DNA of 33,275 nt. Source: Roseibium denhamense. Lineage in GTDB: Bacteria; Pseudomonadota; Alphaproteobacteria; Rhizobiales; Stappiaceae. Positions 17,476 to 26,630 of this stretch are shown here, piece by piece (the stretch's first letter is position 1; each line of letters starts with the position of its first letter). The stretch spans positions 1 through 33,275 of the forward strand of contig NZ_SMLZ01000083.1 of the NCBI RefSeq assembly GCF_009711415.1. Reading direction: 5' to 3'. The position numbers and the translations under genes were made by a program. The notes below the pieces were generated by a model. The model made no database searches, was not told where the DNA came from, and was given only the letters and a program-made list of their open reading frames with translations.

Positions 17476-17642
17476 GACCGTTCTCCCGAAGCGGCGTTTG
17501 ATGCCTACATAATCGCAAACTAGGCAGCCTGTCTCCTTAGCCAATCGACGGGCATTGTTTTATATGCGGCATGGCGCCTCACAAAGGGTTGCGCGGTCTT
17601 TAAAGCGAAGTAATCTGACGCCCCCGAACTCAGGAATTTTTC

Positions 17643-18740
17643 ATGTCTGTCATTGTTGTTGGGGCCGGAATATCGGGCCTTTCCACCGCATGGGCTCTGA
17701 CCAAGCGCGGCGTTCCAGTTACCTTGGTTGAACAGGGGCCGATCCCCAATCCGCTGTCCGCTTCCGGCGATCAGCACCGCATTATCCGCAGGGCTTATGG
17801 TGGCCAAGGCGGATATCAACGCCGGATTGGCGATGCTTATGCCGCCTGGGACGAAATGTGGGGCGATCTCGGCGCAAAGCACTTGGCGGAAACGGGTTTC
17901 ATGCTGCTGTCTCAACAGCCGGGGGATGGCGGCGAAGAGTACCGAGACGGCCTCATCGAAGGGCACTATCCGTTTGAGCAGTTGTCACCTGAAGAAACCG
18001 CGCTGAAGTTTCCGTTCGTTGATCCGGCAACGATCCGCTATGGGGTCATCAGCCGGGAAGGCGGCGTTCTTCTGTGCCAGAAAATCGCGGCAGATCTTGT
18101 GACTTGGTTGACTGCGCAAAGGGCGGTAGTAAAGGACAATACGGCCGTCACGGCGGTCGATGCAGCAGCCGGAACGGTGACGCTGGATGACGGCCGCGTG
18201 CTGTCAGCCGATCATGTCATCGTGACGGCCGGTGCCTGGACATTGGGTCTGTTTCCCGGCTTATCCGTGGACCTGACCACCTACCGCACCGCCGTTGTTT
18301 ACCTGACGCCTCCCGGTGACTTGAAGCTGGCATGGGAGAACGCACCTGCGATTTTGGACCCGGGCGGACCCATTGACGGCTATGTGCTGCCGCCTGTTGC
18401 CGGAACCGGGCTGAAGTTCGGTGCGGGCATTCACAAGTACAAGGCACCGCCGGATCAGGACCGCACGGCGAAGGCTGGTGAGGGCGAGACTTTGCGGGAT
18501 TACTTTGCGCCGCCATTTTGCCGCCTTGAGGAATACCGCGTCGATGATGTGGTGACCTGTGCCTACACTTTTACGCCGGATGAACACTTTTTCTGCAAGA
18601 CTAAGGACAAGGCAACGGTTGTTTCGGCATGTTCCGGACACGGGTACAAATTCGGTGCCGTTGTGGGCCAGAAACTGGCAGACGGTATCCTTGACAAGAC
18701 CCTCGATTCCACACGGGTTTGGCTCGAGGCCCGGGACTGA
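17643..18740 (+). CDS. FAD-dependent amine oxidase, monomeric sarcosine oxidase/MTOX-like
   Basis: Flavoprotein oxidase of 365 residues. It has an N-terminal dinucleotide-binding motif (VIVVGAGISGLSTAWAL, GxGxxG at 7-12), SASGDQHRIIRRAYG near the FAD ribityl region, and a C-terminal half with CAYTFTPDEHFF (Cys306). In monomeric sarcosine oxidase the equivalent cysteine in CxYTxTPDEHF covalently holds the flavin. ACSGHGYKFG is the conserved C-terminal FAD contact. It likely oxidises an N-methyl amino acid or similar secondary amine to aldehyde, amine and hydrogen peroxide. Substrate unknown. It is divergent from dddL by a 167-bp gap and begins the run leading to the GNAT gene. Confidence 0.9.
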   Translation: MSVIVVGAGISGLSTAWALTKRGVPVTLVEQGPIPNPLSASGDQHRIIRRAYGGQGGYQRRIGDAYAAWDEMWGDLGAKHLAETGFMLLSQQPGDGGEEYRDGLIEGHYPFEQLSPEETALKFPFVDPATIRYGVISREGGVLLCQKIAADLVTWLTAQRAVVKDNTAVTAVDAAAGTVTLDDGRVLSADHVIVTAGAWTLGLFPGLSVDLTTYRTAVVYLTPPGDLKLAWENAPAILDPGGPIDGYVLPPVAGTGLKFGAGIHKYKAPPDQDRTAKAGEGETLRDYFAPPFCRLEEYRVDDVVTCAYTFTPDEHFFCKTKDKATVVSACSGHGYKFGAVVGQKLADGILDKTLDSTRVWLEARD

Positions 18741-18782
18741 GCCAGAGACAACCTTTCAGTTTGGCGACAAAGGACGCAGGCC

Positions 18783-19370
18783 TTGGCAATTGCAATCAAA
18801 CGCCTGACGGGCGAGGCGCTCAAGGGCGCTCTCAATGATCTGGCACAGCTCAGGATCACGGTCTTCCGGGACTGGCCGTATCTTTATGACGGATCGCTGG
18901 ACTATGAGGCGGAGTACCTAGCGCGCTACGAAAAGGCGGACCACGCGATCATTGTCGGCGCGTTTGATGGCGACACGTTGATCGGGGCCGCGACCGGTGA
19001 GCCGCTGGCTGGCGAGCTGGAGGCGTTCAAGGGACCGCTCATTGACCGGGGCTTTGATCCGGATAACATTTTTTACATGGCAGAATCTGTGTTGCTCCCT
19101 GCCTATCGGGGACAGGGGCTCGGCCACAGGTTTTTCGACGAACGCGAAGCTCATGCACGGTCCCTCGGATATGGTGAGGCGATCTTTTGCGGTGTTCTCC
19201 GCCCCGAGGACCACCCGATGCGCCCGGACGGATACCAGCCCCTTGATCCTTTTTGGTTGAAGCGCGGCTACGCCAAACTGGAGGGTGTGACTGTAAGTTT
19301 CCCCTGGTGTGACGTTGGCGATAAGGTGGAAACGGAAAAGCCGATGCAAGTCTGGTACCGGCGGCTATGA
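18783..19370 (+). CDS. GNAT-family N-acetyltransferase
   Basis: Cytoplasmic acyl-CoA-dependent acetyltransferase of 195 residues. The acetyl-CoA binding motif A is LPAYRGQGLGHRFFDEREAH (after AESVL), with an N-terminal strand-helix half (LRITVFRDWPYLYDGSLDYE) and a late FWLKRGYAKLEG. The acceptor is unknown. The start is TTG 18783 with an upstream AAAGGA. It follows the flavoenzyme by 42 bases and its stop overlaps the next start (ATGA, 19367), so it is translationally coupled with the binding-protein gene. Confidence 0.85.
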   Translation: MAIAIKRLTGEALKGALNDLAQLRITVFRDWPYLYDGSLDYEAEYLARYEKADHAIIVGAFDGDTLIGAATGEPLAGELEAFKGPLIDRGFDPDNIFYMAESVLLPAYRGQGLGHRFFDEREAHARSLGYGEAIFCGVLRPEDHPMRPDGYQPLDPFWLKRGYAKLEGVTVSFPWCDVGDKVETEKPMQVWYRRL

Positions 19371-20227
19371 ACAGCCGGTCAGAAGGTGGCACGGGTGTTT
19401 TAGGAACTGGTCTGGGCGCCGGGCCGCGAAGGCTGCTGGCCTGGCTTGTCGGACTGATCTTGCCCGTGTTCTTGGTGAGCCAGGGTCTGGCTCAGCCGGC
19501 CGTGCGTATCATAACGCTGGAGGAGCCGCCGACCAATTTCCTTGAAAATGGTCAGGTGACCGGGACAACCGTCGATATGGTCCGCGCGATGGCAGAGTAT
19601 CTGGGTGAACCGGTCGAGATCGAATTGCTCCCGCCGGCACAGAATACACCAAACACTTTCCTATTTGCTGCAGGTTACAATGCGGAACGCCAACGCCTCG
19701 GATATCAAGCAATCGGTCCTGTGATCACCCGCTCCCATCTGCTTTTTGCGCTTTCGGGCAACACTTACGAAATCAGCGATCTTGAAGACATTCGCAGACA
19801 AGGGCTGTCAGTGTCAGGTGTCGATGCGGACTGGCGTACGGCGTATCTCCAGGAACGTGGGATTGATGTTCAAACCACGACGGCGGAACATGTTCTAAAT
19901 CTGAAAAAGCTGATGGTGGGCCGCACGGATCTCTGGATCTCCTCGGACGTGGAAGCGCCGTCGGTTCTGGAAGATGCCGGTATTGATTCCGGCAAGGTCA
20001 AACCTGTTTTCGTCATCACAACCGCACCCAGTTACATTCTGGCATCCAAAGGGACGAGTGCCGGTCAGTTGGCGCGATGGCAGGCGGCGTTCGATGCCGT
20101 CTCTCAAGATGCCAATTTGATCGGCCGACTTCAGGATAAGTGGACCAGGAAACTCGGGACCAATGTGGAGTTTGATAAGAACAAAGGGTTTTATTTTAGC
20201 GGTCCGGAAGAGGATGAAGAGTCGTAA
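19367..20227 (+). CDS. Orphan periplasmic substrate-binding protein, family 3 (SBP2)
   Basis: Predicted periplasmic protein of 286 residues. The signal segment is about 22-42 (LLAWLVGLILPVFLVSQGLA), then VRIITLEEPPTNFLENGQ. The ligand-carboxylate arginine is Arg108 in NAERQRLG. The PWAR motif of its relatives is replaced here by LPPAQ (88-92), so it may have altered specificity. NLKKLMVGRTDLWISSD is the late conserved block. The C-terminal tail (about 265-286) is similar to SBP4. The start overlaps the GNAT stop. No transporter genes are adjacent. Confidence 0.87.
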   Translation: MNSRSEGGTGVLGTGLGAGPRRLLAWLVGLILPVFLVSQGLAQPAVRIITLEEPPTNFLENGQVTGTTVDMVRAMAEYLGEPVEIELLPPAQNTPNTFLFAAGYNAERQRLGYQAIGPVITRSHLLFALSGNTYEISDLEDIRRQGLSVSGVDADWRTAYLQERGIDVQTTTAEHVLNLKKLMVGRTDLWISSDVEAPSVLEDAGIDSGKVKPVFVITTAPSYILASKGTSAGQLARWQAAFDAVSQDANLIGRLQDKWTRKLGTNVEFDKNKGFYFSGPEEDEES

Positions 20228-20398
20228 GACTGGTCGTTGTCTATATTGAACCTCTGAAAATGAATAAAGATATTTACCAGGGATAATTATTACTAATAAA
20301 TCACATTAAGAGGGTGAATACGTTTTTCTTCTAAGGTTTCGCTTGGGTTGGGGCCTCAAGTGGTGAGGCAGGGTCACCAAGTTTGGAAGGAAAGCAGA

Positions 20399-21169
20399 AT
20401 GCCGAACATGAAACGTGCTGTTCTGATAGGCGCCAGTGCCCTTTGTTTCACAATGTCCTCAGCAGCCTATGCCGTTGAGTGCCCGCGCGGCGGCACGCTG
20501 ATTGCGGGCGCGAGCGACTATCGCCCCTATCAAAAGGTTGAGGGGGATACGATTACCGGCATGGACTTTGAAGTGCTTGGGGCCGTGCTGGGAAAGATGG
20601 GATGTTCCCTTGAAGTTCAATCGCTGCCCTGGGCCCGGCACCTGAAAGGCGTTGAAGACGGCAGTGTTGATATCGCCTCACCGGTCTCAAAGACGGCCGA
20701 ACGTGAGGCATTCGCGACGTTCAGTGAGCCCTACGTTGATGCTCAAGAAGTTCTGTTCGTCACGCCTGGAAGCGAAACCAGCTACCCGTCCTTGAGCGCA
20801 TTTTTCGAGAGTGGTGGCAAGTTGGGTGTCATCCGGGAATACGCCTATGGCGGTGACTTTGCTTCCCTGCAGGAGAACTACCCGGATCAAATTGACGATA
20901 CGGACTCACTGGAATCAAATCTGAAGAAACTGGCAGCAGGGCGTATTGACGCAACGCTGGGGGAAACATATGTGGTGTCTGAAGAAATCAAACGTCTAGG
21001 ACTTTCGGACAAGGTGGTGGCTTCGGAGACGGTAATTTCCTCCGACGCGACCTATTTCATGTTCAGCAGCACCAGCGTTCCGGAAGACTTCGTTGCTGCA
21101 TTCAGTGCTGAAATGCAGGCCATGAAAGAGTCTGGCGAATTTGACTCTCTGACATCAAAATACCGCTAA
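20399..21169 (+). CDS. Orphan periplasmic substrate-binding protein, family 3 (SBP3)
   Basis: Predicted periplasmic protein of 256 residues. The signal peptide is about 1-25 (AVLIGASALCFTMSSAAYA), then GGTLIAGASDYRPYQKVEGD. It has LPWAR (76-80), Arg102 in KTAEREAF, and SLESNLKKLAAGRIDATLGE. Two cysteines (Cys28 and Cys69) may form a disulfide. ATG 20399 is preceded by AAGGAAAG; the frame also runs to 20348, which would only add a non-signal tail. It has its own 171-bp AT-rich upstream region, so it may be transcribed separately. Confidence 0.88.
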   Translation: MPNMKRAVLIGASALCFTMSSAAYAVECPRGGTLIAGASDYRPYQKVEGDTITGMDFEVLGAVLGKMGCSLEVQSLPWARHLKGVEDGSVDIASPVSKTAEREAFATFSEPYVDAQEVLFVTPGSETSYPSLSAFFESGGKLGVIREYAYGGDFASLQENYPDQIDDTDSLESNLKKLAAGRIDATLGETYVVSEEIKRLGLSDKVVASETVISSDATYFMFSSTSVPEDFVAAFSAEMQAMKESGEFDSLTSKYR

Positions 21170-21256
21170 TTTAGCGCTCGTTTTTGAGTTGATTGGGCCG
21201 GGGCTAAGCATTGGAGACAGTGTTTGCCCGGCCCGAACACGTGAAGGTAAACAGGA

Positions 21257-22141
21257 ATGGCATTGGCAGGAGTATCGCCGCACGCCGCTGAGACCACTGA
21301 TCGGCTTCGCTGGTTCGCCCAGGCAGCTGCAACTGTGTTCGCCACTTTGGCCCTTGCGGCCCAGATTGTCCTCACGCTACCGGCGCATGCCGCTGAAATG
21401 CGTCTCATTACGTCCCCGTGGCCGCCGTCCAATTTTCTAGACGATAACGGCAATCCAACAGGATTGAGCGTGGAAGTGGTGGAAGCGTTGAAGACGCGGG
21501 TCGGTGTTACGACCCCGATTGAAGTACTTCCGTGGGCGCGGGGATATCTGGCGGCGCAGTCCGACCCGAATGTCATGCTTTTTACGGCCGGACGGACGGA
21601 CGAGCGCCTTGAGATGGGCTTTCAGTTCATTGCACCCATTGTGATGTGGAACCATGTTCTCCTCGGCAAGACGGGACAGCCAATCGCTGCAAAAACGCTT
21701 GATGAGGTGCGGGATCAAGGCCTGACCGTCGCAGGGGTGCGCGGATCATGGCAGATTGAACTGGTTAAAGCCGCGGGCATTGAGGTGGTCGAAACGGAAG
21801 ATCAGGATACCTGCGCCAGAATGCTAATGGCAAACCGCGTGGATCTCTGGATCACGTCGCATCTTCAAGGGACTGTTGTCTTGCAGGACAATGGTTTCAA
21901 AGCAGAAGATGTTGTCCCGTGGACAACAATCCGGAAATCACCTTCTTATCTGATGGTGTCCAAAGGCACGGACCCCGAGCTCATTGACGCCTGGCGGAAG
22001 GCCTACGAAGAGCTGCTTTTGACAGACTTCTTCGATCAGGTGGCCAAAAAATGGAGCGGCACCCTGGGGATGCCGCTCGGGTTTGAACCCGGTACCGGGT
22101 TCTATGCTGTTTCGATAGTCGAGCCGGATCCAGGATCTTAA
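21257..22141 (+). CDS. Orphan periplasmic substrate-binding protein, family 3 (SBP4)
   Basis: Predicted periplasmic protein of 294 residues, signal segment about 22-45 (AAATVFATLALAAQIVLTLP, then AHA), and then MRLITSPWPPSNFLDDNG. It keeps PWAR (92-95) and Arg117 (GRTDERLEMG), and a late CARMLMANRVDLWITSH. The C-terminal tail matches SBP2 (W..LG....F..G.GFY), so SBP2 and SBP4 are the closest pair. ATG 21257 follows AGGTAAACAGGA. It ends convergent with the SIMPL gene; a small inverted repeat (CCGGATCC 22124-22131, GGATCCGG 22153-22160) lies at the junction. Confidence 0.87.
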   Translation: MALAGVSPHAAETTDRLRWFAQAAATVFATLALAAQIVLTLPAHAAEMRLITSPWPPSNFLDDNGNPTGLSVEVVEALKTRVGVTTPIEVLPWARGYLAAQSDPNVMLFTAGRTDERLEMGFQFIAPIVMWNHVLLGKTGQPIAAKTLDEVRDQGLTVAGVRGSWQIELVKAAGIEVVETEDQDTCARMLMANRVDLWITSHLQGTVVLQDNGFKAEDVVPWTTIRKSPSYLMVSKGTDPELIDAWRKAYEELLLTDFFDQVAKKWSGTLGMPLGFEPGTGFYAVSIVEPDPGS

Positions 22142-22168
22142 CAGACTTCGTAGGATCCGGTCTTGATG

Positions 22169-22945
22169 TTACTGCGGCTGTTCAAGGGCCCAGCGGATCG
22201 TCACCGATGCGCTGATGGTTTCTTCACCGGCCTCGATTGGAACAGGCGCGGCGCTCGCCATCATCAGGCCTTCAGCCTTCATGCGCAGCGGGCTAGGCAT
22301 GTGCGTGCCCGTTTCGGAGATGGCAAGGATGGCACCAAGACGGACACCGGCAGCTTCTGAGAAGATTGCCGCCTTGCGCTTTGCTTCTTCGACAGCCCGT
22401 TTGCGTGCCTCATCCAGTTTTTCCTGAGGATCACTGACTTCAAACCGGATGCCGTCGACCGAATTGGCGCCGCTTTCGACCACGAGTGTCAAGAGATCGC
22501 CGAGGGACGCCAGATCCCGCACATTGACCTCAACACCGTTGCGAACTTCATAGCCAATGATGTTCGGTTGGCGGTTGCTGTTGTCGGTAATGCGCTCATA
22601 GCGGGGATAGATGGCAAAGCCGCGGGTTTGAATGTCCTTCGCCTCAACGCCTTTTCCCTTAATCGCCTCAATCACGGCACCGATGTCACGGGTGTTCGCA
22701 GCAAGAGCGTCCGTTGCCGTTTTGCCGGTGGTGACAACATTGGTGGTGATCACGGCCATGTCGGGTGCGACAGAAACGGTTCCACGGCCGTCCATGGTGA
22801 TGACTGCATTCACGGGCGCCACCTTCTCATCTGCCAAGACCGTATGCGAGGGCAGTACGGACACAATGATCAACGCTGCCGCTCCAACGGCCGCGGCAGA
22901 CTGGCGCAATGTTTTGAAAGATGAATAGGGCAGCAATGCGTTCAT
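22169..22945 (-). CDS. SIMPL (DUF541) domain protein
   Basis: Secreted or periplasmic protein of 258 residues. A signal segment (AAAVGAAALIIVSVLPSHTVLA) follows a short N-terminal tail from ATG 22945. The body shows the SIMPL pattern: ITMDGRGTVSVAPDMAVITT, DIQTRGFAIYPRYE, GYEVRNGVEVNVRD, and a C-terminal ARKRAVEEAKRKAAIFSEAA. BP26 of Brucella and YggE are relatives. Function is unclear: oligomeric surface or envelope protein, stress-linked. The frame is open to 23035, but ATG 22945 places the signal near the start and has GAGGA upstream. It is followed, on the same strand, by the AI-2E-type gene's downstream end. Confidence 0.86.
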   Translation of the reverse strand: MNALLPYSSFKTLRQSAAAVGAAALIIVSVLPSHTVLADEKVAPVNAVITMDGRGTVSVAPDMAVITTNVVTTGKTATDALAANTRDIGAVIEAIKGKGVEAKDIQTRGFAIYPRYERITDNSNRQPNIIGYEVRNGVEVNVRDLASLGDLLTLVVESGANSVDGIRFEVSDPQEKLDEARKRAVEEAKRKAAIFSEAAGVRLGAILAISETGTHMPSPLRMKAEGLMMASAAPVPIEAGEETISASVTIRWALEQPQ

Positions 22946-23048
22946 GATAACAATCCTCGCTAATGCGTTAGATCCAAAAATGATTTTCGAAGGTTTGACC
23001 GGTGATTGCGGCGGGGTCATGACCCGCTCATTCACCCGCCGTTCAGTT

Positions 23049-24113
23049 TCACAATGGCGTCTTCACGGGCGTTTCGGGCACTACATCCCCCGTCTCGGAC
23101 AACAAGACGGCCACCGGGCGCGTGCTTTCGAACCGCGCGCATACAATCACGATCATCACGGTAAGCGGAACGCACAAGACCATGCCGACGACACCCCAGA
23201 TCGCCCCCCAAAACGCAAGAGACAGCATGATCACAAGTCCGGAAAGGTTGAGATTTGCACCCATCAGTTTGGGCTCGATCAGGTTGCCAATGGCGAATTG
23301 AATGACGCCGAGCCCGGCGGCAATGGCGATGAAAGGCGGCAGGCTGTCGTAATAGACAAGTGCCAAAAGGCTTGGGAAAATCACGCCGATCAGGGAGCCG
23401 ATTGTCGGAATGTAATTGAGCAGAAAGGCGATGAAACCGAACAAGGTGGCGTAGGGAAGGCCAATCAGGATCAGGAGGAGGCTTGTCAACACGCCCGTTG
23501 CAACGGACACCGCCGTCTTGATCGTAAAGTAATGCATGATCGACCGGTTGATGGCCGCGCGGATGGCAAAGGCGCTTCGGGCTTGGTCCGGTGTTCTGAA
23601 AAGGCGCTCAAACTTGCGGTCGAAGGTTGACTGTTCAAGGAGCAGGAACAGCACATAGATAAAGACCAGACTGGCTGATCCGGCCAGTGTCGTCACCAGG
23701 CCCGCACCGGCGGTGACCATGCGCGGCACCACGGACTCCGGCATCAGGTCCTTGAGCTCCAGAGTGTCCTCCAGATCGAATATCTGCGCGGCCTGCGCAA
23801 AGAGCTCTTCCAGCCGTCTCTGATAGGTCGGGGCGTCCTGGGCAAGTTGCGCCAGATTGGCCGCGACAATATCAAGAACCAGGGTGCTGACCGCAAAAAT
23901 AGTCATCAAGGCAAGGGGAAAGGCAATGTACCCGGGCAAACGCCAGCCACCGGCGCCAACACGCTCAAAGACATGGGACAAAGCGTTGATCATGTACCAG
24001 ACGATCAGCGCGATCACGAAGGGCAGCAAAAGGGCCCGGCCGATCACAAGCAGCCAGCCGATCAGGCAGACCAGAAAAACGCTGCAGGTGATGGTCACAA
24101 GCGGTGAGCGCAT
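23049..24113 (-). CDS. AI-2E family transporter (UPF0118-type membrane protein)
   Basis: Inner-membrane protein of 354 residues with about 7-8 predicted segments and a large soluble region (about 90-140). Family signs are LLLPFVIALIVWYMINALSH, FLLNYIPTIGSLIGVIFPSL, GNLIEPKLMGANLNLSGL and the C-terminal FWGAIWGVVGMVLCVPLTV. Family members include the AI-2 exporter TqsA and others that are Na+/H+ antiporters; the substrate cannot be told here. The ATG at 24111-24113 lies divergent from the adenylation gene. It ends just upstream of the SIMPL start. Confidence 0.88.
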   Translation of the reverse strand: MRSPLVTITCSVFLVCLIGWLLVIGRALLLPFVIALIVWYMINALSHVFERVGAGGWRLPGYIAFPLALMTIFAVSTLVLDIVAANLAQLAQDAPTYQRRLEELFAQAAQIFDLEDTLELKDLMPESVVPRMVTAGAGLVTTLAGSASLVFIYVLFLLLEQSTFDRKFERLFRTPDQARSAFAIRAAINRSIMHYFTIKTAVSVATGVLTSLLLILIGLPYATLFGFIAFLLNYIPTIGSLIGVIFPSLLALVYYDSLPPFIAIAAGLGVIQFAIGNLIEPKLMGANLNLSGLVIMLSLAFWGAIWGVVGMVLCVPLTVMIVIVCARFESTRPVAVLLSETGDVVPETPVKTPL

Positions 24114-24331
24114 GAAGGCTCCTGGGCAAATGCAAGGGGCAGGTGAGGCCGGACGTCGTCTGATCTATAGCCTGCTGCATATGGCCAAATCCAGCGCGAT
24201 CTGTGCAGCTTCCGTCCGTAGATATGAGCGAAAGGTGCGGGCGATCTGAAATGCACCGCTCAAAAAAACCAAGGCATTTTTAAACCAAATCCGGCTAAAC
24301 CCGAGAAACACCGACCCCGGAGACTTGCGGC

Positions 24332-26539
24332 ATGGACCTGAAACACATGAACGGAACCCCCAACCCGGCGCCCGATCCGTTCTCTGAAATCACCCGTTTC
24401 TGGGAAGCAGGTCAGGCAGCCCCTTTGCATGGAGGTGAGGAGCGCGCTGAAACAAAAAGCGGGCCCGGGTGGCAAGACGCCCTCGCACGGCTTCAGAAGC
24501 AGTTTCCGGACCATCGCCCGTCCTTGATCGCCGCTGCGGTGTTTTCAGTCTATGCCGCGCGGGTCAGTGAAAACCGCCAGACCGCCTTTGCGGTTTATTC
24601 CGGGAGGGCACAGGACGCGCAGTCCCATGGCACGGTATTCGAGTTTGGCCTGGCGGCTGACGCGACCTTTGCCGGTGTGATGGAAGATTTCGCGGGCGGC
24701 GCGTTTTCAACCGAAGAGCCAGGATCTGCCGGAAGCGCCATACCGGATCGCAGCACTGTCCCGCTGGCCGTGACCACAGGTGCCCGTCCGCAGGATGCGG
24801 TGTCTGCAGACATTCATTTGCACATTGAGGCCGATGGCAGTCTGATCTGGGGGCATCCGGCGGCGGTCGGCCAGGCCGCTTTTTCGCAAATATGTGAGCG
24901 GATGGCCGCACTCGCTGCCGGCATTGCGGAAGATCCGGAAAGGCTTCTGGTTCATCAACCCATCATGTCTGCAGCTGAACGCACATGCGTTGTTCAAACC
25001 TGGAACGCGACGGATCGCGCTTACGGCTATGACGGCGGTCTGGTTGCGATGATGGAGCGGGCGGCAGCTGCGAGCCCAGACCACCCGGCCTTGATCTTCA
25101 AGGAGCACACCTTGAGCTTCGCCGAGTTCAATGCCCGGGTAAACCGTCTCGCCCGCTTACTGCGCGGCAAGGGTGTTGGCCCGGACACATTCGTCGCTCT
25201 GTTCATGGACCGGAGCCTTGAAATGGTGATCGGCCTCTGGGCCGTCCTCAAGGCGGGCGGGGCCTATGTTCCGCTGAATACGGAAGACCCGGCAGCCCGC
25301 TTGAGCGAAATCCTTGACGATTGCAAGCCGGTTGCGGTTTTGACACAGGCCCATCTGCAGGAAAAGATCGGCCCGGACGTGTCCAATGTGATTGTCCTGC
25401 CTGAAGGCGGTGATCCTGACCCGGACGCCGAGGCCTCCAATCCCGGTCTGGAGATCAAGCCGCAAGATCTTGCCTACATGATCTACACTTCCGGTTCGAC
25501 CGGAAAGCCGAAGGGGGTCATCGTTGAACATGAGGCGATCCACAACCGGGTCGTCTGGATGCACGAGGAATACGGCCTTGAGCCACAAGACCGTGTTCTG
25601 CAGAAAACGCCCTATACGTTTGACGTGTCGGTGTGGGAGTTCCTGTGGCCCTTTGTCGTTGGCTCAACGCTTGTGGTCGCCATTCCCGGCGGGCATATGT
25701 CGATCCGGTACCTTCAGCGTGTTATCAAGGAGGCGGGCGTCACGCATCTCCACTTCGTCCCTTCGATGCTGCGGCTTTTCCTTCTGGCCCCGTCCTTAAG
25801 CACCCTTCCCATCAAGAAGCTGTTCTGCTCCGGCGAGGCGCTCGGGTTCGATCTGGTTCAGGGATTTTATGAAAAGGCGAATGATGCGGCGGAGGTTCAC
25901 AACCTTTATGGGCCAACGGAGGCGGCCGTGGATGTCAGCTATTATGCGTGCCCGCGCAAGGCATCGGACCGGACAATTCCAATCGGAAAGCCGGTCTCCA
26001 ACACCGGTCTATATGTTCTGGACGAACATGATCAGCCCGTGCCGGTCGGCGTTCCGGGTGAACTTCATATTGGCGGTGTCCAACTGGCGCGGGGCTATTG
26101 GAAGCGGGATGACCTGACGCGCCAGCGGTTTGTTCCGTGCCCACTGGCGGATGCCCCGCACCGGCGTCTGTACCGGACCGGTGACCTTGCCTATTTCCGG
26201 CCCGATGGGCAGATCATCTATCTTGGCCGCAATGATTTCCAGGTGAAGATCAGCGGCGTGCGCATCGAGCTTGGCGAGATCGAGGCCGCCGTGAGAAGCG
26301 CCGATGGCGTCAGGGATGTGGTTGTTGTTGCTGAAGAAAATGACGGAATGAAATCGCTTGTCGCCTATGTGGTCTCCAGCGACAGGGGCGAGGAAGCGGC
26401 CAACAGGATAAAGACGGCGGTCATGAGGACATGCCCGCCGTTTTATGTTCCCCAAGACGTTCGGTTTCTTGCCGAGATGCCGCTGACGGTCTCCGGGAAA
26501 ATCAACCGCAAGGCGCTCAAGGACCAGGCGCGGCTCTGA
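24332..26539 (+). CDS. Free-standing amino-acid adenylation protein, serine-type pocket code
   Basis: NRPS-like enzyme of 735 residues. The first about 210 residues resemble a degraded condensation-domain C-terminal part (ending LLVHQPIMSAAERTCVVQTW) without the catalytic HHxxxDG. The adenylation domain follows (about 225-735): A3 YTSGSTGKPKGVIVEH, A4 FDVSVWEF, A5 NLYGPTEAAVDVSYY, A7 YRTGDLAYF, A8 GRNDFQVKISGVRIELGE, A10 LTVSGKINRKAL. The ten pocket residues read DVWHFSLVDK, identical to the serine code I recall for EntF. The protein stops right after A10; there is no carrier (PCP) or thioesterase. It probably forms seryl-AMP and passes it to a partner in trans. It is isolated; no biosynthetic partner is in the window. 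Confidence 0.9.
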   Translation: MDLKHMNGTPNPAPDPFSEITRFWEAGQAAPLHGGEERAETKSGPGWQDALARLQKQFPDHRPSLIAAAVFSVYAARVSENRQTAFAVYSGRAQDAQSHGTVFEFGLAADATFAGVMEDFAGGAFSTEEPGSAGSAIPDRSTVPLAVTTGARPQDAVSADIHLHIEADGSLIWGHPAAVGQAAFSQICERMAALAAGIAEDPERLLVHQPIMSAAERTCVVQTWNATDRAYGYDGGLVAMMERAAAASPDHPALIFKEHTLSFAEFNARVNRLARLLRGKGVGPDTFVALFMDRSLEMVIGLWAVLKAGGAYVPLNTEDPAARLSEILDDCKPVAVLTQAHLQEKIGPDVSNVIVLPEGGDPDPDAEASNPGLEIKPQDLAYMIYTSGSTGKPKGVIVEHEAIHNRVVWMHEEYGLEPQDRVLQKTPYTFDVSVWEFLWPFVVGSTLVVAIPGGHMSIRYLQRVIKEAGVTHLHFVPSMLRLFLLAPSLSTLPIKKLFCSGEALGFDLVQGFYEKANDAAEVHNLYGPTEAAVDVSYYACPRKASDRTIPIGKPVSNTGLYVLDEHDQPVPVGVPGELHIGGVQLARGYWKRDDLTRQRFVPCPLADAPHRRLYRTGDLAYFRPDGQIIYLGRNDFQVKISGVRIELGEIEAAVRSADGVRDVVVVAEENDGMKSLVAYVVSSDRGEEAANRIKTAVMRTCPPFYVPQDVRFLAEMPLTVSGKINRKALKDQARL

Positions 26540-26630
26540 CAGGGCCCATGATACCAGATCTCTTGAAGGCACGGTTTTCAAGACGCACAGAGCTTTCCCA
26601 AGCCAATTGACGCTTCCGGCTGCAAAGCTC

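Noticed and set aside
22124..22160. CCGGATCC/GGATCCGG inverted repeat between SBP4 and SIMPL genes
   Set aside because: A short stem with a 21-nt loop and no T-run; too weak to call a terminator.
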